Part shown: positions 32,741-41,980 of the stretch, piece after piece | How the letters are laid out: every line of letters starts with the position of its first letter | Numbering within the stretch: the first letter of the stretch is position 1 | Origin: Streptomyces sp. cf386 | Lineage (GTDB): Bacteria; Actinomycetota; Actinomycetes; Streptomycetales; Streptomycetaceae | Direction: 5' to 3' | DNA: 64,000 nt | Assembly: GCF_900103585.1 (NCBI RefSeq) | Contig: NZ_FNHV01000016.1 | Span: 186,001 to 250,000, forward strand | The notes under the pieces: generated by a model | The model's input: only the letters and a program-made list of their open reading frames with translations | Database searches by the model: none | Told to the model about the DNA's origin: nothing | Position numbers and translations under genes: made by a program

Positions 32741-34329
32741 GTGATCTGGTCGTCGGTGTGGACGAGGGCTGCCGTGATGCGGGCCTCGGTGACCGTGTCG
32801 AGGCTGGAGAGGGCGTCGTCGAGGATGAGCAGTCGGCCGGGGTGGGCGAATGCCCGGGCGAGGCCCAGGCGTTGGGACTCGCCGCCGGAGTGCGGGGTGT
32901 CGGCGATGGGGGTGGCGTAGCCCTGGGGGAGGCGGCGCACGAAGTCGTCCGCGTGGGCCGTGCGGGCCGCCTCTCGGATGCGGGTGGGGGAGGGGGACGC
33001 CAGGGTGAGGCCGATCTCCTCCTCGACGGTGCCGCCCAGGAGGGCGGGGCGCTCGAAGGCGTAGCCGACGGCCCGGCGCAATGCCTCGTGGGTGAGTTCG
33101 CGCACCGGCATCCCGTCGAGCAGCACCTCTCCCTCGTCCGGCTCGGCCAGCCGTCCGGCGACCGCGGCGAGCAGCGACTTGCCCGCGCCCGATCGCCCCA
33201 CGACAGCCAGCGTGGTCCCGCCCGGCACCATGAGGTCGACGCCGTCGAGCACGGCACGGGTACCGCGTCGGGCGGTCACCCCGCGCAGTTCCAGCCGGCC
33301 CGGACCGGGTGGGAGGTCTTGCTTGCCGTAGCGGGTGGCCGGCTCTGTCAGGACCTCGTCCAGGCGTTCCGTTGCCATGCGAGCCCGGGCCAGCCCGGCG
33401 AGTTGTCCGACCAGCACGCCGACGCCGGTGGCGAGGACCGCGTACCGGGAGGCCGCGAGCATGTCGCCCACCGTCAGCCGGTGCCGGGCGAGCAGCACGC
33501 CGGCCACGGCGACGACGCCGAGTTGGAGCAGCGGGGCCACGGCCACGGACTGGCCCGCCGCTCTGCCCTGCACCCGCCACATGCGGTGCCCGGCGTCGGA
33601 CAGTTCGGGCAGCGGACGCAGGACCCGCGCTGTCTCCCGGTCGGCCGTCCCCGACGCCTCGATGGTGCGGTGCCCGCGAACGGCCTCCGAGAGCGCCTGA
33701 GCGATCCGCCCCTGCGCCTCTTGGTAGCGCGCGACGCAGTCCCTGGTGTCGCGGGCGAAGGCCCTCAGCAGCAGCGCCAGCACCGGTGCCCCGGCCAGCA
33801 GCACGGCCGCGAGCCACGGGTCGATCAGGGCGAGGGCCACGATCCCGCCGACCGGTCCGGCGAGCGCGGCGAGCAGAGCCGCGCGGGCGGTCGGTGCCGT
33901 ACCGGCCTGGGCGGCGATACCGACGAGGCGGGCGACGAGGTCACCGGCGCCGAAGCGAGCGGCGGCGCGTGGGCCGACGGCCAGGACATGCTCGGTCAGG
34001 CGGAGGCGCAGGAAGGCGGAGGTGCGGGCGTCGACCGTGCCGCGCAGTACGGTCTCGCACGTGTCGAGCAGGGTGAGCAGAAGGAGGACCCCTGCGCAGT
34101 ACAGCACCCAGTGGGTCGCCGGGGCCCGGGTCAGCAGCAAGTCCAGGGTGTGTCCCAGCGCGGCGGGCAGCAGCAGACCGGCGCCGGTCGCGGCCGTGCT
34201 CACCAGGCACAGGGCCAGCGTGCGGACGGGCGTCGGGCCGAGCGGTCCGGGGAGCGTCCTGATGGCTTCCGTCATACGACCGGCCTTCGCTGCCTGGCCG
34301 GCCTCCGTCATGCGGCTGGCTTCCGTCAT
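32584..34329 (-). CDS. ramA: ABC transporter of SapB-type lanthipeptide, RamA-like
   Basis: A 581-residue fused membrane/ATPase half-transporter. Transmembrane helices lie at about residues 35-300. The ATPase has Walker A GRSGAGKSL, signature HSGGESQRLGLARAF and Walker B LLILDDALSSLD (Asp in place of the catalytic Glu, so it may be the degenerate site of a heterodimer with RamB). The N-terminus repeats MTEA three times, so starts at 34329, 34311 and 34275 are all possible; 34329 is given because AGGGGG lies upstream. It lies downstream of ramS and a hairpin. Confidence 0.85.
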   Translation of the reverse strand: MTEASRMTEAGQAAKAGRMTEAIRTLPGPLGPTPVRTLALCLVSTAATGAGLLLPAALGHTLDLLLTRAPATHWVLYCAGVLLLLTLLDTCETVLRGTVDARTSAFLRLRLTEHVLAVGPRAAARFGAGDLVARLVGIAAQAGTAPTARAALLAALAGPVGGIVALALIDPWLAAVLLAGAPVLALLLRAFARDTRDCVARYQEAQGRIAQALSEAVRGHRTIEASGTADRETARVLRPLPELSDAGHRMWRVQGRAAGQSVAVAPLLQLGVVAVAGVLLARHRLTVGDMLAASRYAVLATGVGVLVGQLAGLARARMATERLDEVLTEPATRYGKQDLPPGPGRLELRGVTARRGTRAVLDGVDLMVPGGTTLAVVGRSGAGKSLLAAVAGRLAEPDEGEVLLDGMPVRELTHEALRRAVGYAFERPALLGGTVEEEIGLTLASPSPTRIREAARTAHADDFVRRLPQGYATPIADTPHSGGESQRLGLARAFAHPGRLLILDDALSSLDTVTEARITAALVHTDDQITTRLLIAHRATTASRADAVAWLDAGRVRAVGRHGELWEIPEYRAVFADGAGP

Positions 34330-34361
34330 GCGGCTGCTGCCCCCTGGGTCTGTGCGGGACC

Positions 34362-34398
34362 CCGGGCGGCCCCTCCCTCGCGGGAGTGGACCGCCCGG
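34362..34398 (-). terminator. Hairpin between ramS and ramA (attenuator)
   Basis: Arms CCGGGCGG (34362-34369) and CCGCCCGG (34391-34398) pair, with an inner CTCCC/GGGAG stem. It starts 22 nt after the ramS stop and ends 32 nt before ramA. It would limit readthrough so that the precursor is made in excess over the transporter. Confidence 0.7.
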
Positions 34399-34420
34399 AG
34401 CCTTGGACGCACTGTGTTCG

Positions 34421-34537
34421 TCAGAGACAGAGCGTCAGGCTCGCCGCGCTGACGCAGGACAGCAGGCTGAGCGTGCTGGGGCCGCCGCCTTCGGTGCGCT
34501 CCTCGGACTCCATCGCCTGCAGGTCGAGCAGTGCCAT
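34421..34537 (-). CDS. ramS: Class III lanthipeptide precursor, RamS/SapB-like
   Basis: A 38-residue prepeptide, too short for most gene callers. The leader has LLDLQAME (residues 3-10), matching the conserved leader box of RamS-type peptides. The core contains two S-x2-S-x3-C motifs, S21-S24-C28 and S30-S33-C37, the same spacing as in SapB, from which labionin or lanthionine rings form. ATG 34537 is preceded by GGAAGGAAACGAG. It lies between ramC and ramA. The mature product is expected to be an amphiphilic surfactant that helps aerial hyphae form. Confidence 0.92.
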   Translation of the reverse strand: MALLDLQAMESEERTEGGGPSTLSLLSCVSAASLTLCL

Positions 34538-34595
34538 CTCGTTTCCTTCCTTCGGTGTCGTCCACCCGTGGGGACGGGGTTGGGTCACGGCTCCG

Positions 34596-37202
34596 TCAGA
34601 TCGCGGAACCGTGCTGTGAGGGCCGCCCGAGCGGCGGCAAGAACGGCAGGTGCGCGGGCGCCGGATCGCCGGGGGACGCGTGGGCCGCGCCGAGTGCGAG
34701 CAGGCACCCTGCCGTTCCGGTGCCCAGGTCCATCGACAGCCGCATCATCTGGTGGCCGGGGAAGGCCAGTTGGCCCTGGTAGTCCATGGCGAACCAGCCG
34801 AGCCCGGCGATCTGCTCGGCGAGCCGTTCGCCGGTCGCTCCGGGCGTGGCGGTGCGGGCGAGGTGCAGGATCATCCCGGCCCGCCCCTGGAAGAGACCGG
34901 GCTGAACGTAGAAGATGCTGGTCGCGGCGGTCAGGATCCCGGCGCGCGACCGCTCGAACTCGCCCTCGGGTTCTCCGACTTGGGCGAGGTAGTCGTCCAG
35001 GACCATCCCGATGCCCGCACTCCCGTCACCGAGGTAGGGCAGCGTCCGCCAGCCCTCGTCGACCTCCAGCGAGCCGCTCGGGTGCGTCACACAGCACTCC
35101 AGGTCCCGGCGAAGCGCCACCCCGGCAGCAGCCAACAACCCTGGATCGCCGGTCCGTTCGTACTGCCGCAGTAAGAACAGCGCGGATCCGCTCGCACCCC
35201 GCAGCAGCCCGGCCCGGCGACGCCGGGGAGTGTCCGCCAGCGGCTGCGCCAGTCGTCGTACGAGGATGTCGGCGACCTCGGCGGCACGGTCCCGCAGCTC
35301 CGTCTCGCCGGTCGTGTGCGCCAACTCGCCCAGGACCAGGCCGAGTCCGGCCAGTCCGCCGTGCAGGTCGGAGGAGAGGTTCTGCCACCGCTCCGCGAGG
35401 ATTCCCTCGATCAGGTCCAGGGCGCGCTGTCGGTGACCGAGCCGGTCCAGGACGTGGGCGACGCCCGCGAGACCGTCGTACAGCCCGAGCGGCGTGCCCG
35501 TCGGCGGCGGTGCGGTGCGGGCCAGGAGCCAGCGTTCGCCCTCCTCGTAGCGCTCGGCACCGACCGCGTGCAGCGCGTACAGCACGCCGGCCGCACCGTG
35601 CGCCAGCCCGAGGCCGCCGCCGTCGGAGAACTGGGTGATGTCGCCGGGGAAGAGCCGGTCGTCGCGCTCCGGGGTCGCCGAGGCGAGGAGTGCCTTGACC
35701 ATGGAGTCGCGGCTGTACGGCCAGTCGCCCGGTTCGACAGGGGAGGGCGCGGGCGCGGTGCTGCCCCGCGTGATCTCCGCGACAGCCTCGTCCAGGAACT
35801 CCCGCGGCACGTCCGGGAACTGATGGGCAATCACCTCGGCGAGGTGGGCCGCCTTGCCCCGGTCGACCACGAACAGCGTGGTGACCGGCAGGAACAGGGC
35901 CAGCCGCAGACACGCCAGCGCGTAGCGGTCCACGTCGGCGCCGGTGCGGTCCGGCGGGGCGAAGAATCCGGGATGGGCGACCACCTGGCGGCCCTGCTCG
36001 GCGATCGGTGCCGCCGCCTCGAAGTCGAGCAGGGACACCGACTCCTCGTCGAGGCCGACCATGATGTTGAAGACGTGCAGGTCGTTGAAGGCGATCCCGC
36101 GCGCGTGCACCGCCTCCACCGCCCGCTGCACGGCCCCGTGGATGCGCACCGCCCATGCCGTGTACTCGGCCACCGCCTTCGGGTCGGGATCCGGGGTCAG
36201 CAGCGGATGCCGCTGCGCGAAGAACGAGTTGAGCGGGCGCCCCTGAAGGAAGTCCATGACGAGGAACCGATGGTCGCCGAGCGTGAACCAGTCCCGCACC
36301 TCCGGCACCACCCCCGTCCCCGCCACCTGCTCCAGCGCCGCCTTCTCCCGCTCCAGGCGGGCGACCGCGTCCGCCCCGTCGGCAGCCAGCCCCGCGTGCG
36401 GCCGCCCCTCCTTGAGGACGACCCGGCGCCCGTCCCGGGTGTCGGTGCCCACGTACACCCCGCCGCCGTTGGAGAAGTGCAGCGCCTTCTCGATGCGGTA
36501 CGGCAGGTCGCCCACCGTCGTTGTGTTGCGTGCCGCCAGATGTGGCTCCAGGAACGCCGGCAGCGTCACCCACTCAGGTACCTGGAAGGACGGTGCCCGC
36601 CGGTCCGGCACCCTCTTCCCGTCTCCGTCCAGCACCGCCGGCACCAGCGAGCCACGCTCGTCGACGACGAAGGTGCGCGCGAAAGCGCCGTAGCGGACGT
36701 AGAGCGGGCCGTCGTACCAGCGCAAATCGGTGAGGATGTACGGCCCCTCGAAGCCCTCCAGGAGCTGGCCGAGCTCGCGCAGCACGAGGTGCAGCTGATC
36801 CTCGTCGGCCGGGTAGATCGTGACGAACTTGCCGCTGGAGTCGCGGGCGGCGTACTTGGTGTTGCGCAGGTGCAGCAGCTGCGGGCCCGGCACGAACTTG
36901 AACGGGATGCGGCGGGGCACGCAGTAGTCCCACACGAGCGCGGCGATGTGCTCCGCGTTCGTCCGGGTGGCCGAGGCATGGATCTTCCAGCCCTGCGCCG
37001 GGCCGGGCACCGGCGCCCCCTGCGCGTCGAGCGGCGTGAGCGCGAGCCAGTCGCCGATCCGTCCCGCCTCCCAGCCCTCCGCCACCTCGCGCCGCGCCGT
37101 CTCGTACAGGTGCCCGGTGTCCCGTGCCCCTGCGGACATGCGTTCCGGCGTCTCGTAGAAGTACCGGTCGGCGAGCGCGTACACCTCGTACCGCTTGTCC
37201 AT
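34596..37202 (-). CDS. ramC: Class III lanthipeptide synthetase (LanKC), RamC-like
   Basis: An 868-residue trifunctional enzyme. Residues 1 to about 210 form the lyase domain. The kinase domain (about 220-500) has Lys264 (VVLKEG), catalytic loop FNDLHVFN with Asp374 and metal ligand Asp393 (LLDFEAA). The C-terminal cyclase-like domain (about 510-868) shows repeated GxAG segments (HGAAGVLYAL, DGLAGVAHVL, GGLAGLGLVLG). It phosphorylates Ser in RamS, eliminates phosphate and closes rings. ATG 37202 follows GGGGGAGGC. Codon 677 is TTA. First gene of the operon. Confidence 0.92.
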   Translation of the reverse strand: MDKRYEVYALADRYFYETPERMSAGARDTGHLYETARREVAEGWEAGRIGDWLALTPLDAQGAPVPGPAQGWKIHASATRTNAEHIAALVWDYCVPRRIPFKFVPGPQLLHLRNTKYAARDSSGKFVTIYPADEDQLHLVLRELGQLLEGFEGPYILTDLRWYDGPLYVRYGAFARTFVVDERGSLVPAVLDGDGKRVPDRRAPSFQVPEWVTLPAFLEPHLAARNTTTVGDLPYRIEKALHFSNGGGVYVGTDTRDGRRVVLKEGRPHAGLAADGADAVARLEREKAALEQVAGTGVVPEVRDWFTLGDHRFLVMDFLQGRPLNSFFAQRHPLLTPDPDPKAVAEYTAWAVRIHGAVQRAVEAVHARGIAFNDLHVFNIMVGLDEESVSLLDFEAAAPIAEQGRQVVAHPGFFAPPDRTGADVDRYALACLRLALFLPVTTLFVVDRGKAAHLAEVIAHQFPDVPREFLDEAVAEITRGSTAPAPSPVEPGDWPYSRDSMVKALLASATPERDDRLFPGDITQFSDGGGLGLAHGAAGVLYALHAVGAERYEEGERWLLARTAPPPTGTPLGLYDGLAGVAHVLDRLGHRQRALDLIEGILAERWQNLSSDLHGGLAGLGLVLGELAHTTGETELRDRAAEVADILVRRLAQPLADTPRRRRAGLLRGASGSALFLLRQYERTGDPGLLAAAGVALRRDLECCVTHPSGSLEVDEGWRTLPYLGDGSAGIGMVLDDYLAQVGEPEGEFERSRAGILTAATSIFYVQPGLFQGRAGMILHLARTATPGATGERLAEQIAGLGWFAMDYQGQLAFPGHQMMRLSMDLGTGTAGCLLALGAAHASPGDPAPAHLPFLPPLGRPSQHGSAI

Positions 37203-37389
37203 GCCTCCCCCTCCGTGGCCCCACGCCGAGACTTCCAGCGGGCCGGCGGGCACCGACAGTCATGCCTGTCACGAGATCGCCGTGCGGAACGCATGCGTCA
37301 AGAACTGTTCGGAGGGTTTCGAGCGTGTCCCACGTCAACGCACCATCGAATGGTCACAAGGGCTGCGCAGGTGGCCCACAAGCGCTGTA

Positions 37390-39831
37390 ATGGCGGACGT
37401 GGTCAGTGAGGGCGCTGCGGGAGGCAGGACGAGGCGTCCGCGTGCCGAGGGTGCCCTGAAGGCGCTTTCTGCCGAGCCCGACTCGCCCGAGCGGCTGCGC
37501 CGGGTCCTGGAACAGGCGCTCGTCTTCGGCAGAGCCTCCTTCGCCGCCGTGTACACACCGAGCGAGGACGGCGAACTGCTGTGCCTGGTCGAGTCCGCAG
37601 GCGTGCCCCGGACCCTGTACGGCCTGCGCGACAGTTACGCCCTCGCCGGACGCTCCCCGGTCGCCGACGTCCACCGCACCGGCCGTCCCCGGTGGCTCGC
37701 TCCGGAGCAGCTCGCCGAATCGCGACGTGCGCCCGCGCGGGACTTCTTCCTGGCCGCCCTCCCCGCGCGCGGCGACGGCGGCTGTCTGCTGGCCGTGAGC
37801 GAGAACCCGGGCGGCTTCGACACCGAGGACCGGGAGTGCCTGGAGCTGGTCGCCGAGGCCGTCGCCTTCCCGGCGCTGCCCGCGGCTGCCGAGGGCGGCG
37901 AGCTGCCGGGCAACGCCTTCAGCCTCGCCATGGACACCGGCCGGGTCGACGTGGGCGAGGACATCCTCACGTTGTTCGGCCTCTCCCCGGACACGTTCGA
38001 CGGCAAGGTCGAGACCCTGCTGGGCCTGACCGTCCCCGAGGACCTGCCGTCGCTGATGTCCGTCGTCGAGGCCGGCCACATGTCCATCGGCGACCGCGAG
38101 CTGGAGTTCCGGATCCTGCAGCCCACCGGCCCGCCCAGATGGCTCCGGCTGCGTGGCCGCCTCCTGCCCGGCGGCGAGGGCGTCCCGGCCCGCCTCCTCG
38201 GCACCGTCGCCGACGCCTCCACCCTGCGCGCCGAGGTCACCGATGTGGCCCGCGTCCAGCGTCTGGCCGCCGCCCTCGCCATCGCCGGTACCGTCCGGGA
38301 CGTCGGCCACGCCGTGGTCACCGCCCTGCGGGGGCCGCTGCACGCCGACCGCATCGCGCTCGCCGTACTGGAGAACGACCGGCTCGTCGTCACCGTCCTC
38401 GACCCGCCAGAACCCGAGTCCTGGCCCGAGCTGTGGCGCCTGGAGTGGCGTACCGAATGGCCCGACGCCCCCGTCCGCGCCATGCCCACCCTCGCCGCCG
38501 CCCTACGCGAGGGCCGCGCCCAGATCTGGCCGGCCGGCAGCCCGCTGGAGCCCGCCCTCGCCGACGTCGGCCCCGGCGGCCTGGCCGTCCTGCCCCTGCC
38601 CGCCGGGGGCCGGATGGCCGGCGCCTGCCTGATCGGCTGGGACGCCCCGCACGACTTCGGCCCCGACGAACGCGCCCTGCTCACCGCCTCCGCAGGCCTC
38701 GCCGGCCAGGCCCTGCTGCGCGCCCACGCCTTCGACGCCGAGCACGAACTCGTCGGCATGCTCCAGCGCCAGCTGCTGCCGCGCCGCCTGCCCCGGCTGC
38801 CCGGCGCGGAGGCCGTCGCCCGTTATCTGCCGACCACGGCCGGCCTGGAGGTCGGCGGCGACTGGTACGACGTGATCCCGCTCCCCGACAACCACGTGGC
38901 CCTCGTCATCGGTGACGTCCAGGGCCACAGCGCGGCCGCCGCCACCCTCATGGGTCAGATGCGCACAGCCCTGCGCGCCTACGCCGCCGAGGGGCACCCG
39001 CCGGACGTGGTCGTCCACCACGCCAACCGTCTCCTCATGGACATGGAGACCGACCTCTTCGCCACCTGCTGCTACGTCGACGTCGACCTGGAGGAGGGCT
39101 CCGCCTGGTGCGTGCGCGCCGGACACCTCCCGCCGGTGCTCCGTCACCCGGACGGCAGCACGGAGATCGTCGAGGCCGAGGGCGGCCCACCGCTCGGCGT
39201 GGTGCGGCAGGCCGGCTTCCCGATGAGCCCGCTGGGGCTGCGGCCCGGCACCGTGGTCGCCCTCACCACCGACGGGCTCGTCGAGTCGGCCGACGCCGAC
39301 ATCGACGACGGCATGGACCGGCTCGCCCGGGAACTCGGCCGCTCCGACCCCGCCCACCTCGGCCTCGTCGCCGACGCCCTCCTCGTGGGCGCCCGCCGCA
39401 GCGACGACATCGCCCTGCTCCTCATGCGCTACGACGGCATGGCCGTGCGCCCGCTGCGCGAGACCTGGACGGTCTGGCGCGTCCCGGAGGCCGTCGGCCA
39501 CGCCCGCCGCTTCACCCGGCGCACCCTGCGCGCCTGGGGCGTGCCGTCGCAGGACATGGACGCCGCGCTGCTCGTCGTCAGCGAACTCGTCACCAACGCC
39601 CTCGTGCACACCGACGGACAGGTCCGCCTCTACCTCACCCTCGTCAACCACCGGCTGCGCGTCGCCGTCGCCGACGCCTCGCCCCGTACCCCGGTCAAGC
39701 CCACCAGCATCAGCTGGGAGGCCACCGGCGGACGCGGCATCCTCCTGGTCGAGGCCGTGTCGGCCACCTGGGGAACGGTGCCCGTCAGTGGCGGGAAACA
39801 GGTGTGGAGCGAGCTCGCGCTGACTGAGTGA
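37390..39831 (+). CDS. PP2C/SpoIIE phosphatase with PAS, GAF and HATPase domains
   Basis: An 813-residue multi-domain regulator. GAF- and PAS-like sensor regions occupy about residues 10-480. The PP2C/SpoIIE phosphatase (about 500-690) has LEVGGDWYDVI, VIGDVQGHS and TTDGLVES. The last 120 residues are an RsbW-type HATPase domain with the N box VSELVTNALVH and G box GGRGILLVE. Having both phosphatase and anti-sigma-kinase-like modules suggests a partner-switching controller of a sigma factor. ATG at 37390 is preferred. Divergent from ramC with 187 bp between. Confidence 0.86.
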   Translation: MADVVSEGAAGGRTRRPRAEGALKALSAEPDSPERLRRVLEQALVFGRASFAAVYTPSEDGELLCLVESAGVPRTLYGLRDSYALAGRSPVADVHRTGRPRWLAPEQLAESRRAPARDFFLAALPARGDGGCLLAVSENPGGFDTEDRECLELVAEAVAFPALPAAAEGGELPGNAFSLAMDTGRVDVGEDILTLFGLSPDTFDGKVETLLGLTVPEDLPSLMSVVEAGHMSIGDRELEFRILQPTGPPRWLRLRGRLLPGGEGVPARLLGTVADASTLRAEVTDVARVQRLAAALAIAGTVRDVGHAVVTALRGPLHADRIALAVLENDRLVVTVLDPPEPESWPELWRLEWRTEWPDAPVRAMPTLAAALREGRAQIWPAGSPLEPALADVGPGGLAVLPLPAGGRMAGACLIGWDAPHDFGPDERALLTASAGLAGQALLRAHAFDAEHELVGMLQRQLLPRRLPRLPGAEAVARYLPTTAGLEVGGDWYDVIPLPDNHVALVIGDVQGHSAAAATLMGQMRTALRAYAAEGHPPDVVVHHANRLLMDMETDLFATCCYVDVDLEEGSAWCVRAGHLPPVLRHPDGSTEIVEAEGGPPLGVVRQAGFPMSPLGLRPGTVVALTTDGLVESADADIDDGMDRLARELGRSDPAHLGLVADALLVGARRSDDIALLLMRYDGMAVRPLRETWTVWRVPEAVGHARRFTRRTLRAWGVPSQDMDAALLVVSELVTNALVHTDGQVRLYLTLVNHRLRVAVADASPRTPVKPTSISWEATGGRGILLVEAVSATWGTVPVSGGKQVWSELALTE

Positions 39832-39926
39832 GACCGGTTCCCGGTGAACGCCGGGCGGTGCGGCAGTTACGAACAAGCCAATCCCGACCCCATCAAATCG
39901 GCCGGATCCGGGCTAAGGTGAAGCAG

Positions 39927-40994
39927 ATGAAGGCTCTCGTGCTGTCCGGCGGCGCCGGTACACGCCTGCGGCCGATCACGCACACTTCGGCCAAACAGCT
40001 CGTGCCGGTGGCCAACAAGGCCGTGCTCTTCTACGGGCTGGAATCCATCGCCGAAGCGGGCATCACCGACGTCGGCGTGATCGTCGGCGACACCGCCGCG
40101 GAGATCCAGGACGCCGTCGGCGACGGCACCGGATTCGGTCTGGACATCACCTACATCCCACAGGAACGCCCGCTGGGACTGGCCCACGCCGTCCTCATCG
40201 CCCGCGACTACCTGGGTGACGACGACTTCGTGATGTACCTCGGCGACAACTTCATCGTCGGCGGAATCAGCGACCTCGTCGACGAGTTCCGCGGCAACCG
40301 CCCCGACGCCCAGATCCTGCTGACCCGTGTCCAGGACCCGCGCTCCTTCGGCGTCGCCGAACTCGACGACCTCGGCCAGGTCATCGGCCTGGAGGAGAAA
40401 CCGGAGCATCCCAAGAGCGACCTCGCCCTCGTCGGCGTCTATCTGTTCACCCCGCTGATCCACGACGCCGTCCGCGCCATCGAGCCGTCCTGGCGCGGCG
40501 AGTTGGAGATCACCCACGCCATCCAGCACCTGATCGACTCCCGCGCCGACGTGCGCTGCACGGTCATCAAGGGCTACTGGAAGGACACCGGGAACGTCGC
40601 CGACATGCTGGAGGTCAACCGGACCGTCCTGGAGGGCCTGGCGCGCCGCATCGACGGCGACGTCGACGACGCCTCGGAGACCGTCGGCCGGGTGGTCGTC
40701 GAGGAGGGGGCGCGCATCGTCAACTCGCGCATCGTGGGCCCCGCCGTCGTGGGCGCCGGCACCGTCGTCGAGGACTCCTACGTAGGCCCCTTCACCTCCA
40801 TCGCGGAGAACTGCCGTATCACCGACAGCGAGTTGGAGTTCTCCATCGTGCTACGGGACGCCTCCATCGACGGGGTGGGCCGGATCGAGTCCTCGCTCAT
40901 CGGGCGGCACGTCGAGGTCACCCCGGCGCCCAGTGTGCCCAGCGCCCACCGACTCGTCCTCGGAGACCACAGCAAGGTGCAGATACACACATGA
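39927..40994 (+). CDS. rmlA: Glucose-1-phosphate thymidylyltransferase (long, StrD/RmlA type)
   Basis: A 355-residue nucleotidyltransferase with the N-terminal signature LSGGAGTRLRPITHTSAKQL and substrate-binding segments MYLGDNFIVGG, EEKPEHPKS and GYWKDTGN. A C-terminal left-handed beta-helix-like extension (from about 245) is typical of the long form. It makes dTDP-glucose from dTTP and glucose-1-phosphate. It is the first gene of a coupled rmlA-B-D set and its stop overlaps rmlB as ATGA. Confidence 0.92.
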   Translation: MKALVLSGGAGTRLRPITHTSAKQLVPVANKAVLFYGLESIAEAGITDVGVIVGDTAAEIQDAVGDGTGFGLDITYIPQERPLGLAHAVLIARDYLGDDDFVMYLGDNFIVGGISDLVDEFRGNRPDAQILLTRVQDPRSFGVAELDDLGQVIGLEEKPEHPKSDLALVGVYLFTPLIHDAVRAIEPSWRGELEITHAIQHLIDSRADVRCTVIKGYWKDTGNVADMLEVNRTVLEGLARRIDGDVDDASETVGRVVVEEGARIVNSRIVGPAVVGAGTVVEDSYVGPFTSIAENCRITDSELEFSIVLRDASIDGVGRIESSLIGRHVEVTPAPSVPSAHRLVLGDHSKVQIHT

Positions 40995-41980
40995 ACCTCC
41001 TCGTCACCGGCGCCGCCGGATTCATCGGCTCGACGTACGTCCGCACGCTGCTGGCCCGCGACGCACCCGACGCGCCCGAGGCGCCCCGGATCACGGTGCT
41101 GGACAAGCTCACCTACGCCGGCACTCTGGACAACCTCGAACTCGCCCATCCCAGGCTGGAGTTCGTGCGCGGAGACATCCAGGACGCCGAACTCGTCGAC
41201 AAGCTGATGGCCGAGGCCGACCAGGTCGTGCACTTCGCCGCCGAGTCCCATGTGGACCGTTCGATCACCGGCGCCGGCGACTTCGTCGTCACCAACGTGC
41301 TCGGCACCCAGACCCTGCTGGACGCGGCCCTGCGCTACCGGGTCGAACCCTTCGTGCACATCTCTACGGACGAGGTCTACGGCTCCGTCGCGACGGGTTC
41401 GGCCACCGAGGAGGCCCCTCTGCGGCCCAGCTCGCCGTACTCCGCCTCCAAGGCCTCCTCCGACCTGCTCGCCCTCGCCTACCACCGCACACACGGCCTC
41501 GACGTCCGCGTCACCCGCTGCTCCAACAACTACGGCCCGCACCAGTTCCCCGAGAAGGTCGTCCCGCTGTTCATCACCAACCTCCTCGACGGCGAGCAGG
41601 TCCCGCTCTACGGCGAGGGCCTCAACGTCCGCGACTGGCTGCACGTCGACGACCACTGCCACGGCGTCGAACTCGTCCGCACCCAGGGCCGCCCCGGCGA
41701 GATCTACAACATCGGCGGCGGCACGGAGCTGAGCAACAAGGACCTCACCACCCTGCTGCTGGACGCCTGCGGAGCCGACTGGGACCGGGTGCGGCATGTC
41801 GCGGACCGCAAGGGCCACGACCTGCGCTACTCCGTCGACTGGACCAAGGCCCGCACCGAACTCGGCTACCGCCCCCGCCACGACTTCGCGTCCGGCCTCG
41901 CCGCCACCGTCGCCTGGTACCGCGACCACCGCGCCTGGTGGGAACCCCTCAAACGCCGTGCGGGTGAGGAGCACGGATGA
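40991..41980 (+). CDS. rmlB: dTDP-glucose 4,6-dehydratase
   Basis: A 329-residue extended short-chain dehydrogenase. It has the NAD motif VTGAAGFIGSTYV at residues 4-16, AAESHVDRSI, STDEVYGS (active Thr-Asp-Glu) and YSASKASSD (Tyr-x3-Lys). It converts dTDP-glucose to dTDP-4-keto-6-deoxyglucose. It is translationally coupled at both ends (ATGA). With the other rml genes it supplies dTDP-L-rhamnose, probably for a cell-wall or extracellular polysaccharide, as no other antibiotic-type sugar genes are near. Confidence 0.93.
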   Translation: MNLLVTGAAGFIGSTYVRTLLARDAPDAPEAPRITVLDKLTYAGTLDNLELAHPRLEFVRGDIQDAELVDKLMAEADQVVHFAAESHVDRSITGAGDFVVTNVLGTQTLLDAALRYRVEPFVHISTDEVYGSVATGSATEEAPLRPSSPYSASKASSDLLALAYHRTHGLDVRVTRCSNNYGPHQFPEKVVPLFITNLLDGEQVPLYGEGLNVRDWLHVDDHCHGVELVRTQGRPGEIYNIGGGTELSNKDLTTLLLDACGADWDRVRHVADRKGHDLRYSVDWTKARTELGYRPRHDFASGLAATVAWYRDHRAWWEPLKRRAGEEHG

